Assembly (NCBI GenBank): GCA_019115345.1
Contig: DXDV01000030.1
Coordinates: 1-10,190, forward strand
Source of the DNA: Candidatus Intestinimonas stercorigallinarum
GTDB taxonomy: Bacteria; Bacillota; Clostridia; Oscillospirales; Oscillospiraceae
Direction: 5' to 3'
Length of the DNA stretch: 10,190 nucleotides
The notes under the pieces were generated by a model that searched no databases, was not told the origin of the DNA, and worked only from the letters and a program-made list of their open reading frames with translations. Position numbers and translations under genes: made by a program. Positions 1-6,393 of the stretch are shown in pieces; position 1 is the first letter of the stretch, and every line of letters begins with the position of its first letter.

Positions 1-1
1 C

Positions 2-502
2 ACCGCCCTGGGCCAGGACATCTACACCCAGCGCAGCCAGCCCAACGGCCACTACAACCACATCGACACCATCAACGACGTCCGCCGCCTGGGCTCCATC
101 CAGGCCTTCGTAGAGTCGGGGGCGGTGAAGGACGGCATCATCTACGAGTGCGTGAAGAAGGGGGTCCCCTTCGTGCTGGTGGGCTCCGTCCGGGACGACG
201 GCCCCCTGCCCGAGGTGTACGGCAACGTGTATGAGGGCCAGGACGCCATGCGGAACCTCATCCGGAAGGCCACCACCATCATCTGCATGGCCTCCACTTT
301 ACATACCGTGGCCACCGGCAATATGACCCCCTGCTACCGGGTGGTGGACGGAGTGGTCCGTCCCCTCTACTTCTACTCGGTGGACATCTCGGAGTTCGCC
401 GTCAATAAGCTCCGGGACCGGGGCAGCCTGTCGGTCAAGACCATCGTCACCAACGTCCAGGACTTCATCGTCCACGTGAAAAACGGGGTCTGCGGCAGCT
501 GA
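2..502 (+). CDS. C-terminal part of ornithine cyclodeaminase-like (LOR/SDH, TIGR00300-type) protein, partial
   Basis: Frame 2 is open from the window edge to a TGA at 500-502, giving about 166 residues with no start in view, so the gene is truncated on its 5' side. Seen in the sequence: a GHYNHIDTINDVRRLGS stretch near the edge, then IIYECVKKGVPFVLVGSVRDDGPLPEV, then a segment around TLHTVATGNMTP, and a C-terminal end with VDISEFAVNKLRDRGS and IVTNVQDF. From memory, this order matches the nucleotide-binding C-terminal region of the TIGR00300 / LOR-SDH family. That family includes archaeal ornithine cyclodeaminase and the C-terminal half of cyanobacterial ArgZ/AgrE, which convert ornithine to proline using NAD. 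The substrate here is inference because the N-terminal region lies outside the window. The GTG at 125 is an internal codon, since the homologous reading continues upstream of it. The gene converges on the FASII operon and is separated from it by a terminator, so it is probably functionally unrelated. Confidence 0.65.
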   Translation, partial: TALGQDIYTQRSQPNGHYNHIDTINDVRRLGSIQAFVESGAVKDGIIYECVKKGVPFVLVGSVRDDGPLPEVYGNVYEGQDAMRNLIRKATTIICMASTLHTVATGNMTPCYRVVDGVVRPLYFYSVDISEFAVNKLRDRGSLSVKTIVTNVQDFIVHVKNGVCGS

Positions 503-524
503 GCACCGGCAGAAACGCAGAAAT

Positions 525-568
525 GAAGCCGCGAGGAATTGTGATCTTCACAATTCCTCGCGGCTTTT
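525..568. terminator. Probable bidirectional rho-independent terminator between convergent genes
   Basis: A 16-bp perfect inverted repeat (528-543 with 549-564) encloses a 5-base loop. It is extended by A-U/G-U pairs at 525-527/565-567 and followed on the plus strand by TTTT (565-568). On the minus strand the stem is followed by GGCTTCATTT, a weaker U-rich tail. It lies 22 bases after the plus-strand stop codon and 13 bases after the marR stop, so it can end both converging transcripts. The U-tracts are short, but the stem is long and GC-rich at its base. Confidence 0.85.
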
Positions 569-580
569 CAGCGGGGGTGC

Positions 581-1030
581 TCAGCTGTGCTTGGGCAGAG
601 GGATCTCCGGCATAAGCTCGTCGGAGATGATGCTCAGCATCTCCTCGATCTTGGCTACGTCCTCCTCCGGGAAGCGCTTTTTGATCCGGTCCATGACCGT
701 GCTCAGGTAGCCGTAGCTGATGTTGTAGTAGTCGATATACTTCTGGGTCACCACCAGGTGGTACTCCCGCTTGTCCGTCTCGGACTGCTCCTTGCGGATG
801 TAGCCCTTTTGGATCAGATTGTTGATCTTATAGGCGGCGTTGGGGGCGGAGATGCCCACAAAGCTGGAAAACTCGTTGACAGTGGGCTTTCCAAGCGCCA
901 TGATGATCTCCATGCAGAAATTTTCCACCGTGGTGAGGCTGGCCTCCCGCTTCTGGAACCGCCCGAACACGGAGCGGTAAAAATGGAGTTTGAATTTCGT
1001 ATACACTTCGTTGAAAACCTGTTCCAGCAT
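581..1030 (-). CDS. MarR-family transcriptional regulator, FabT-like, at the end of the FASII operon
   Basis: A 149-residue protein starting MLEQVFNEVY. The start at 1030 is set by GGAGGG at 1036-1041, 5 bases upstream; the open frame continues further upstream to 1228 but only through the non-coding junction and into fabZ. The fold reads as a MarR winged helix-turn-helix: helical N-terminus (about 1-45), HTH at about 48-77 (PTVNEFSSFVGISAPNAAYK as helix-turn-recognition helix), wing at about 80-95 (QSETDKREYHLVVT), and a C-terminal dimerisation helix (about 97-140). MarR regulators inside fab clusters of Firmicutes, such as streptococcal FabT, repress FASII genes with acyl-ACP as corepressor. 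That this protein does the same is inferred from position and family. It follows fabZ after 73 bases holding an 18-bp palindrome, which could be its own operator. Ligand and operator are not visible from the sequence alone. Confidence 0.88.
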   Translation of the reverse strand: MLEQVFNEVYTKFKLHFYRSVFGRFQKREASLTTVENFCMEIIMALGKPTVNEFSSFVGISAPNAAYKINNLIQKGYIRKEQSETDKREYHLVVTQKYIDYYNISYGYLSTVMDRIKKRFPEEDVAKIEEMLSIISDELMPEIPLPKHS

Positions 1031-1076
1031 GCTATCCCTCCAAACGGCCGCCGGACCGCTTCTCTTTTTCCGCGGC

Positions 1077-1094
1077 CCGGACCGGCCGGTCCGG
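1077..1094. promoter_or_regulatory. 18-bp perfect GC palindrome in the fabZ-marR gap; possible operator or mRNA hairpin
   Basis: CCGGACCGGCCGGTCCGG is its own reverse complement. It lies 47 bases upstream of the marR start and 9 bases after the fabZ stop. The half-site CCGGACCG recurs at 1051-1058. No U-tract follows on the minus strand (the sequence runs into GGCCGCGGAAAAAG), so it is not a standard terminator. The size suits either a MarR-family dimer site or an mRNA stem that alters downstream expression. The sequence cannot decide between these. Confidence 0.4.
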
Positions 1095-1103
1095 AACCTG
1101 GGC

Positions 1104-1532
1104 TCAACCGCCGACGGCGAAGGTGAGCTCGCCCTGGGCGGCCACCTTTCCGTCCACTTTGGCCACCGCCTTGCCGAAGCCGATGGGGCCCCGGCGCTCG
1201 ATGAGCTCGCAGGAGAGCTCCAGCACATCGCCGGGGCGGACCTGCTTTTTGAATCTGGCGTTCTTGATGCCGCCGAAGAAGGCCAGCTTCCCCTTGTTTT
1301 CCGGCAGGGAGAGGATGGCCACGGCCCCCACCTGGGCCAGGGCCTCGATGATGAGGACCCCGGGCATCACCCGGTACTGGGGGAAGTGCCCCACAAAGAA
1401 GGGCTCGTTGACGGTGACCGCCTTGATGCCCTTGGCCCACTCGCCGGGGACGTAGTCGGTGATCTTGTCCACCAGCAGGAAGGGGGGGCGGTGGGGGATA
1501 ATCTCCTGGATCTGCTCGATGTTCAGCTCCAT
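1104..1532 (-). CDS. fabZ: 3-hydroxyacyl-ACP dehydratase FabZ
   Basis: A 142-residue single hot-dog-fold enzyme that removes water from (3R)-hydroxyacyl-ACP to give trans-2-enoyl-ACP in the cytosolic elongation cycle. The family signature PHRPPFLLVD is at residues 13-22. The catalytic His49 is in GHFP, and Glu63 is in PGVLIIEALAQ (57-67), the positions expected from E. coli FabZ. The length is normal for FabZ and there is no FabA-like extension. The start ATG follows GGGAGGG at 1541-1547 with an 8-base spacer. That ribosome binding site lies within the last codons of the frame-corrected fabF, so translation of the two is probably coupled. No FabA or FabM is present in the window, so how unsaturated chains arise is not answered here. 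Confidence 0.96.
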   Translation of the reverse strand: MELNIEQIQEIIPHRPPFLLVDKITDYVPGEWAKGIKAVTVNEPFFVGHFPQYRVMPGVLIIEALAQVGAVAILSLPENKGKLAFFGGIKNARFKKQVRPGDVLELSCELIERRGPIGFGKAVAKVDGKVAAQGELTFAVGG

Positions 1533-1536
1533 AGAC

Positions 1537-1595
1537 TCAGCCCTCCCATTTCTTCAGCAGGATGCTGGCGTTGTGGCCGCCGAAGCCCAGAGAGT
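1537..1595 (-). other. Out-of-frame remnant of the fabF C-terminus (single-base deletion)
   Basis: Translating the minus strand from 1593 down to 1537 gives SLGFGGHNASILLKKWEG and then TGA, the standard FabF ending. It joins the upstream frame only if one base is inserted at about 1594-1595, where TCC-AC-TCT would become TCC-AAC-TCT (Ser-Asn-Ser). With that correction the fabF stop falls 4 bases before the fabZ ATG, matching the tight spacing elsewhere in the cluster. As read, fabF ends at 1554. Confidence 0.9.
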
Positions 1596-2777
1596 GGACA
1601 TGGCGTACTTGATATCGGCGCTGCGGCCCACGTTGGGCACCACGTCCAGGTCGCACTCGGGATCGGCCTCCTGGTAGCCGATGGTGGCGGGCAGGAAGCC
1701 CTCCAGCAGGGCCTGGGCGGTAAAGACGGCCTCCACCGCGCCGGCGGCTCCCAGCATGTGGCCGGTCATGGACTTGGTGGAGCTCACCGCCAGGTGGTAG
1801 GCGTGCTCGCCGAAGGCGGTCTTGATGGCCTGGGTCTCGCAGGCGTCGTTCATGGGGGTGGAGGTGCCGTGGGCGTTGATGTAGCCCACCTCCTCCGGCG
1901 CCACGCCGGCGTCGGCGAGGGCCATGGACATGGCCTTGGCCCCCTCGGCCCCGCCGGGGGCGGGGGCGGTGATGTGGTAGGCGTCGCAGGTGGCGCCGTA
2001 ACCCACCGCCTCGCCCAGGATCTTGGCCCCCCGGGCCTTGGCGTGCTCCAGCTCCTCCAGCACCAGGATGCCGGCCCCCTCGCCCATGACGAAGCCACTG
2101 CGGCGGGCGTCAAAGGGGATGGAGGCGGCGGCGGGGTCGTCCCCGATGTGGAGGGCGTGCATGGAGGTGAAGCCGCCCATGGCCAGCTCGGTGACCACGG
2201 CCTCGGCGCCGCCGCAGAGGACCACGTCGGCATAGCCGTCCCGGACCTGGCGGAGGGCGTCGCCCACGGCGTTGGTCCCGCCGGCGCAGGCGGTGGTGGG
2301 GCAGGTGGCCATGCCCTTGAGGCCGTACTTGATGGCGATGTGAGCGGAGGCCATGTTGCCGATGGCCATGGGGATGAAGAAGGGGGAGATCTTGTCAAAC
2401 CCCTTTTGGGAACCCTTCACACACTCGTTCTGGAGGGTGATGAGGCCGCCGATGCCGGCGGACAGGATGATGGCGCAGCGGTAGGGGTCCTCCTGGGCAA
2501 AGTCCAGACCGCTCTGCTCCACCGCCTCCTGGGCGGCGGCCAGGGCGAACTGGGCGAAGCGGTCCACCTTCCGGGCCTCCCGCTTCTCCATATAGTTGGC
2601 CGGGTCGTAGCCCTTGACCTCGCCGGCCAGCTTGGCCTTCATGTTGGAGGCGTCATAGAGGGTGATGGGGGCGATGCCGCACGTTCCGGCCTTCACGGCC
2701 TGCCAGCTCTCGGCGGCGGTGAGGCCCACAGGGGTCACAGCCCCCAGGCCGGTGATGACTACCCGTCTTTTTTCCAT
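1554..2777 (-). CDS. fabF: 3-oxoacyl-ACP synthase II FabF, C-terminus altered by an apparent frameshift
   Basis: Condensing enzyme that elongates acyl-ACP with malonyl-ACP. The frame reads 407 residues, beginning MEKRRVVITGLGAVTPVG. The thiolase-fold triad is present: Cys164 in CPTTACAGGTNA, His303 in NAHGTSTP, His340 in KSMTGHMLGAAGA. The start is supported by AAGGAGG at 2785-2791, 7 bases upstream, overlapping the fabG stop. After Ser394 the read frame gives 13 residues (TLWASAATTPASC) unlike any FabF. The next frame gives SLGFGGHNASILLKKWEG, the expected C-terminus, ending at 1537. One missing base near 1594-1595 explains this, because an Asn codon there restores a 413-residue protein, the length of E. 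coli FabF. As written, the gene lacks the GFGGHN loop whose Phe gates the active site in FabF enzymes. Either the sequence has an error here or the allele is damaged. Confidence 0.95.
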   Translation of the reverse strand: MEKRRVVITGLGAVTPVGLTAAESWQAVKAGTCGIAPITLYDASNMKAKLAGEVKGYDPANYMEKREARKVDRFAQFALAAAQEAVEQSGLDFAQEDPYRCAIILSAGIGGLITLQNECVKGSQKGFDKISPFFIPMAIGNMASAHIAIKYGLKGMATCPTTACAGGTNAVGDALRQVRDGYADVVLCGGAEAVVTELAMGGFTSMHALHIGDDPAAASIPFDARRSGFVMGEGAGILVLEELEHAKARGAKILGEAVGYGATCDAYHITAPAPGGAEGAKAMSMALADAGVAPEEVGYINAHGTSTPMNDACETQAIKTAFGEHAYHLAVSSTKSMTGHMLGAAGAVEAVFTAQALLEGFLPATIGYQEADPECDLDVVPNVGRSADIKYAMSTLWASAATTPASC

Positions 2778-2790
2778 CTCTTCTCCTCCT

Positions 2791-3534
2791 TCAGACCGCC
2801 ATGCCGCCGTCCACGCACAGGACCTGGCCGGTGACGTAGGCGGCCTCGTCTCCCGCGAAGAAGGCCACGGCCTTGGCCACGTCCTCGGCCTGGCCCAGCC
2901 GGCCCATGGGGATGGTGCCCAGCATGGACTCCCGGGCCTTCTCCGGCAGAGCGGCAGTCATATCGGTGTCGATAAAGCCGGGGGCCACCGCGTTGACAGT
3001 GACGTTCCGCCCGGCCAGCTCCTTGGCCATGGACTTGGTGAGGCCGATGAGTCCCGCCTTGCTGGCGGCGTAGTTGGCCTGGCCGGCGTTGCCCCGGAGG
3101 CCCACGATGCTGGTGAGGTTGACGACGCGGCCGTACTTCTGCTTCATCATGGGCCGGTACGCCGCCTTCATGCAGTGGAAGGCCCCCTTCAGGTTGGTGT
3201 CCAGCACGGCGTCCCAGTCGGCCTCCTTCATGGTGAGCATCAGCCCGTCCCGGGTGACGCCGGCGTTGTTGACCAGGATGTCCAGCCGGCCGAAGCGGGC
3301 CAGGACCTCCTTCACCATGGCCTCGCAGGCGGCGGCGTCGGCCACGTCGGCCTGGATGGCGAAGGCCTCCGCCCCCAGGGCCTCACAGGCCCGCACCGTC
3401 TCCTCGGCGGCGGCGGCGTTGCCGGCGTAGTTCACGGCGACCCGGGCGCCCTGACGGGCCAGCTCCAGGCAGACCGCCCGGCCGATGCCCCGGCTGCCGC
3501 CGGTGACCAGGGCGCATTTACCCTGTAAGCTCAT
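2791..3534 (-). CDS. fabG: 3-oxoacyl-ACP reductase FabG
   Basis: A 247-residue short-chain dehydrogenase that reduces 3-oxoacyl-ACP to (3R)-hydroxyacyl-ACP with NADPH. The Rossmann motif TGGSRGIG is at residues 11-18 and NNAG at 89-92. The catalytic tetrad is visible as Asn114, Ser142, Tyr155 and Lys159 (YAASK). The C-terminal PGFIDTDM (185-192) and VDGGMAV ending are typical of FabG. Length is standard. AAAGGAG at 3543-3549 lies 8 bases before the ATG, and the gene follows fabD by 3 bases. Its own stop overlaps the fabF ribosome binding site. Position between fabD and fabF separates it from the many other short-chain dehydrogenases. Confidence 0.96.
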   Translation of the reverse strand: MSLQGKCALVTGGSRGIGRAVCLELARQGARVAVNYAGNAAAAEETVRACEALGAEAFAIQADVADAAACEAMVKEVLARFGRLDILVNNAGVTRDGLMLTMKEADWDAVLDTNLKGAFHCMKAAYRPMMKQKYGRVVNLTSIVGLRGNAGQANYAASKAGLIGLTKSMAKELAGRNVTVNAVAPGFIDTDMTAALPEKARESMLGTIPMGRLGQAEDVAKAVAFFAGDEAAYVTGQVLCVDGGMAV

Positions 3535-3537
3535 CTT

Positions 3538-4467
3538 TTACGCTCCTTTCAGGGCGGCCACCGCCGCCTCCAGGTCCTCCACCGTCTCCACGGCGTAGGT
3601 AGTGATGCTCTTGTCCGTCTTTTTGACAAAGCCGCTCAGGGCCTTGCCGGGGCCGATCTCCAGGATGGTGTCCACCCCGTGGGCGGCCATATTGCGGATG
3701 GTGTCCTCCATGTGGACGCTGCTCTGGACCTGCTTGACCAGCAGCGCGGGGATGGTGTCTCCCTCCTCCAGCACGTCGCCCTTGCAGTTGAAGAGGACGG
3801 GGAACTGCATGGGTCCGAAGTCCACGCTCCGGAACCGCTCGGCCAGAGCGGCTCCGGCGGGGGCCATGAGGGAGGTGTGGAAGGGGCCGCTCACCTTCAG
3901 GGGCATGACCCGCTTGGCGCCAGCCTCCTTAGCCAGGCGTCCCGCCTCCTCCACGGCGGCTGCGTCGCCGCCGATGACGATCTGACCGGGGCAGTTGAGG
4001 TTGGCGATCTCGGCCACACCCAGGTGGGAGGCGGCGTCGCAGCACTTCTGCAACTCCTCCCGGCCCAGCATGAGGACGGCGGCCATGGCGCTGGGCCGGT
4101 CCTGGACCGCCTCGGCCATGGCCTTGCCCCGGAAGGCCACCAGCTCCACCGCCTGCTCCGGAGTGAGCACCCCGGCGGCGCAGAGGGCGGAGTACTCGCC
4201 CAGGCTCAGACCGGCGGCCATGGCGGGACGGATGCCCTTCTCATAGAGGACGGCGGTGAGTCCGGCGGCAAAAGCCACCATGCAGGGCTGGGTGTACTGG
4301 GTGAGGGTGAGGGTCTCCTGGGGGCCTTCGAAGCACAGCCGCTTGAGGTCGAAGTCCAGCTTGACGCCGTCCAGCACCGAACGGAAGGCGGGATAGGCCT
4401 CATAGAGGTCCTTGCCCATGCCCACATGCTGGGTGCCTTGACCGGCGTAGAGGAAGGCCAGCTTCAT
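3538..4467 (-). CDS. fabD: Malonyl-CoA:ACP transacylase FabD
   Basis: A 309-residue enzyme that transfers malonyl from CoA to holo-AcpP, supplying extender units to FabH and FabF. Motifs: LYAGQGTQ at 6-13, nucleophile Ser88 in GLSLGEY (86-92), Arg113 in the FRGKAM segment, His197 in SGPFH, and an EIGPGKAL segment near the C-terminus. The frame could start at 4518, but the ATG at 4467 is chosen because AAAGGAGGG (4474-4482) lies 6 bases upstream and FabD proteins begin at this MKLAFLYAGQG. This gives exactly the E. coli FabD length. The start overlaps the fabK stop by one base (TGATG), a typical translational coupling. Confidence 0.96.
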   Translation of the reverse strand: MKLAFLYAGQGTQHVGMGKDLYEAYPAFRSVLDGVKLDFDLKRLCFEGPQETLTLTQYTQPCMVAFAAGLTAVLYEKGIRPAMAAGLSLGEYSALCAAGVLTPEQAVELVAFRGKAMAEAVQDRPSAMAAVLMLGREELQKCCDAASHLGVAEIANLNCPGQIVIGGDAAAVEEAGRLAKEAGAKRVMPLKVSGPFHTSLMAPAGAALAERFRSVDFGPMQFPVLFNCKGDVLEEGDTIPALLVKQVQSSVHMEDTIRNMAAHGVDTILEIGPGKALSGFVKKTDKSITTYAVETVEDLEAAVAALKGA

Positions 4468-5402
4468 CAAAAGCCCTCCTTTTCCATGCGCGCCAGCACG
4501 TCTTTGCAGCCGCTCCACATGTCCTCCAGGATGGCCCGGACGGGGCGGATCTCGTGGAGCATGCCGGCCACCTGGCCGGCCATGAGGCTGCCGGACTTGA
4601 CGTCGCCCTCAAAGACGGCCCGGCGCAGGGAGCCCAGGGTGAACTCCTCCAGCTCCATCTTGTCGGCCCCCGCCTTTTCCTTGGCGATGTAGGCCTTGGC
4701 CATGGGGTTTTTGAGGATGCGGACCGGGGTGCCGCCGATGCGGCCGGTGACCACGGTGCCGCTGTCCTTGGCCTTGAGGACGGCGTCCTTGTAGTTTTCA
4801 TGGATGGGGCACTCCTCGCTGACCAGCAGGCAGGTGCCCACCTGGGCGCCGCAGGCCCCCAGGGCAAAGGCGGCCACCAGCTGGCGGCTGTCGGCGATGC
4901 CGCCGGCGGCCACCACGGGGATGTCCACCGCGTCGCAGACCTGGGGCACCAGGGCCATGGTGGTGAGCTCGCCCACGTGTCCGCCGGACTCGGTGCCCTC
5001 GGCGATGACGCCGTCGGCCCCCGCCCGGGCCACCAGCTTGGCCAGGGCCACCACGGAGACCACGGGGAACACCTTGGCCCCCGCCTCCTTCCACATGGGG
5101 ATGAAGGAGGCCGGATTTCCGGCGCCGGTGGTGATGAAGGGGACCTTCTCCTCGGCGGCGATCTGGGCCATCTCCTTGGCCTGGGGGTGCATGAGCATGA
5201 TGTTCACGCCGAAGGGCTTATCGGTCAGAGCGCGGCACTCACGGATGTTCTCCCGGAAGGTGTCGGCGCTCATGCCGCCCCCGCCGATGAGGCCCATGGC
5301 CCCGGCGTTGGAGACGGCGGCGGCGAACTTGCCGGTGGCGATGTTGGCCATGCCGCCCTGGATAATGGGAAACTCGGTTCCCAGGATCTCGTTCAATTTC
5401 AT
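4467..5402 (-). CDS. fabK: Enoyl-ACP reductase II FabK (FMN-dependent)
   Basis: A 311-residue TIM-barrel flavoprotein of the nitronate monooxygenase/FabK family. It reduces trans-2-enoyl-ACP with NAD(P)H, the last step of each elongation round. The sequence shows PIIQGGMANIA at 12-22, the GLIGGGG loop (37-43), KPFGVNIMLM (62-71), TTGAGNP (91-97), catalytic His142 in EGTESGGHVGELTT, and AAGGIAD for phosphate binding. The SGSLMAGQVAGM segment near the end is also FabK-like. The start is not fully certain: the ATG at 5402 gives MKLNEILG, as homologues begin, and has AAGGA 11 bases upstream, while an ATG at 5414 would add 4 residues but has a poorer ribosome binding site. Position within the FASII operon supports FabK over a nitronate monooxygenase. 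FabK enzymes are known to resist triclosan, unlike FabI. Confidence 0.94.
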   Translation of the reverse strand: MKLNEILGTEFPIIQGGMANIATGKFAAAVSNAGAMGLIGGGGMSADTFRENIRECRALTDKPFGVNIMLMHPQAKEMAQIAAEEKVPFITTGAGNPASFIPMWKEAGAKVFPVVSVVALAKLVARAGADGVIAEGTESGGHVGELTTMALVPQVCDAVDIPVVAAGGIADSRQLVAAFALGACGAQVGTCLLVSEECPIHENYKDAVLKAKDSGTVVTGRIGGTPVRILKNPMAKAYIAKEKAGADKMELEEFTLGSLRRAVFEGDVKSGSLMAGQVAGMLHEIRPVRAILEDMWSGCKDVLARMEKEGF

Positions 5403-5429
5403 GGTGATGACCATCCTTATTCTCTAGGT

Positions 5430-5445
5430 GGCGGCCGGTGCCGCC
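5430..5445. repeat. 6-bp-stem GC hairpin in the fabH-fabK gap
   Basis: GGCGGC-CGGT-GCCGCC forms a perfect 6-bp stem with a 4-base loop inside the 52-base gap between the fabH stop and the fabK start. No U-tract follows on the minus strand, so it is not a clear terminator. It may be an mRNA processing or attenuation element, or chance in GC-rich DNA. Confidence 0.3.
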
Positions 5446-5454
5446 CCGCCTGTA

Positions 5455-6393
5455 TTACCACTCCAGCAGGACGCCGCCCCAGGTGAGGCCGGCGCCGAAG
5501 CCCACGCACAGGACCTTCTGGCCCTTTTGCAGCAGGCCCTGCTCCGCCATCTCGTCCAGGGCGATGGGGATGCTGGCCGCCGAGGTGTTGCCGTAGCGCA
5601 TCATGTTCTGGTAGAACTTCTCATTGGGGACCCGCAGCTTCTTGGCCACATGGTCGATGATCCGCTTGTTGGCCTGGTGGGGGACGAACCAGTCGATGTC
5701 CTCGAGGCCCAGGCCGGTCTCCTCCAGCAGGACACGGATGCAGTGAGGGATCGCCTCTACGGCAAAGCGGAACACCTTCTGTCCGTCCATGTGGATATAG
5801 GGCCGCTCCGGGCCGGGGCCTTCGATGAAGATGGCCTCACGGTCCCCCCGGGCCCCCAGGGTGCAGGCGTAGGGACTTCCCTCCTCCAGCGTCACCACCA
5901 CGGCGCCTGCGCCGTCTCCGAAGAGGACGCAGGTGCCCCGGTCGGCGAAGTCGATGACGCGGCTGAGGGCCTCCGCCCCGATGACCAGCGCGTAAGGGCG
6001 GCCGCTTTGCAGCAGGAAACCCCGGGCCACCTGAAGGGCGTAGATGAAGCCGGTGCAGCCCACGTTCATATCAAAGCAGGGGATATCCTCGGGGAGCCCC
6101 AGCCTCTGCTGCAGCAGGCAGGCGCTGGTGGGGGCGGAGTGGTCGGGGGTAACGGTGGCCACGATGCAGGCGCACAGGTCCTTGGGGTCCACGCCCCCCT
6201 GCTCCAGCGCCTTCCGGGCGGCCTCCGAAGCCAGGTCCAAATGGGTCTCCTCCCGGCAGAAATACCGGGTCTGGATGCCGGTGCGGGTGGTGATCCACTC
6301 GTCGCTGGTCTCCACCAGCTTGCTCATATCGTCATTGGTGACCACCTTGGCGGGCACAGCCCGGCCGGTGGAAACGATCTTCAAACCCTTCAT
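5455..6393 (-). CDS. fabH: 3-oxoacyl-ACP synthase III FabH
   Basis: A 312-residue initiating condensing enzyme that joins a short acyl-CoA primer to malonyl-ACP. The Cys-His-Asn triad is present: Cys113 in NVGCTGF, His239 in VPHQAN (238-242), Asn269 in YGNTSAAS. The TRTGIQTRYF segment (37-45) and the C-terminal GFGAGLTWGG are also typical. Length matches the family. The ATG overlaps the accA stop by 4 bases (ATGA) and has AAGGAGG at 6398-6404, 4 bases upstream. Whether the enzyme prefers acetyl-CoA or branched primers cannot be told from the sequence. It is the first fab gene after the carboxylase block. Confidence 0.96.
   Translation of the reverse strand: MKGLKIVSTGRAVPAKVVTNDDMSKLVETSDEWITTRTGIQTRYFCREETHLDLASEAARKALEQGGVDPKDLCACIVATVTPDHSAPTSACLLQQRLGLPEDIPCFDMNVGCTGFIYALQVARGFLLQSGRPYALVIGAEALSRVIDFADRGTCVLFGDGAGAVVVTLEEGSPYACTLGARGDREAIFIEGPGPERPYIHMDGQKVFRFAVEAIPHCIRVLLEETGLGLEDIDWFVPHQANKRIIDHVAKKLRVPNEKFYQNMMRYGNTSAASIPIALDEMAEQGLLQKGQKVLCVGFGAGLTWGGVLLEW

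Noticed and set aside
1077..1094. Palindrome read as a rho-independent terminator after fabZ
   Set aside because: No U-tract follows on the minus strand; the next bases are GC-rich and then purine-rich.
1031..1228. N-terminal extension of the MarR protein by 66 residues
   Set aside because: The extension runs back into fabZ, is low-complexity, and the ATG at 1030 has GGAGGG at ideal spacing and begins a normal-length MarR protein.
990..2834. 614-codon open frame on the plus strand, antisense to fabZ and fabF
   Set aside because: It is Gly/Ala/His/Leu-rich, lies opposite genes with clear catalytic motifs, and is explained by the scarcity of stop codons opposite GC-rich coding DNA.
4468..4518. 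N-terminal extension of fabD by 17 residues
   Set aside because: The extension lies within fabK, while the internal ATG at 4467 has a strong ribosome binding site and matches the conserved FabD N-terminus.
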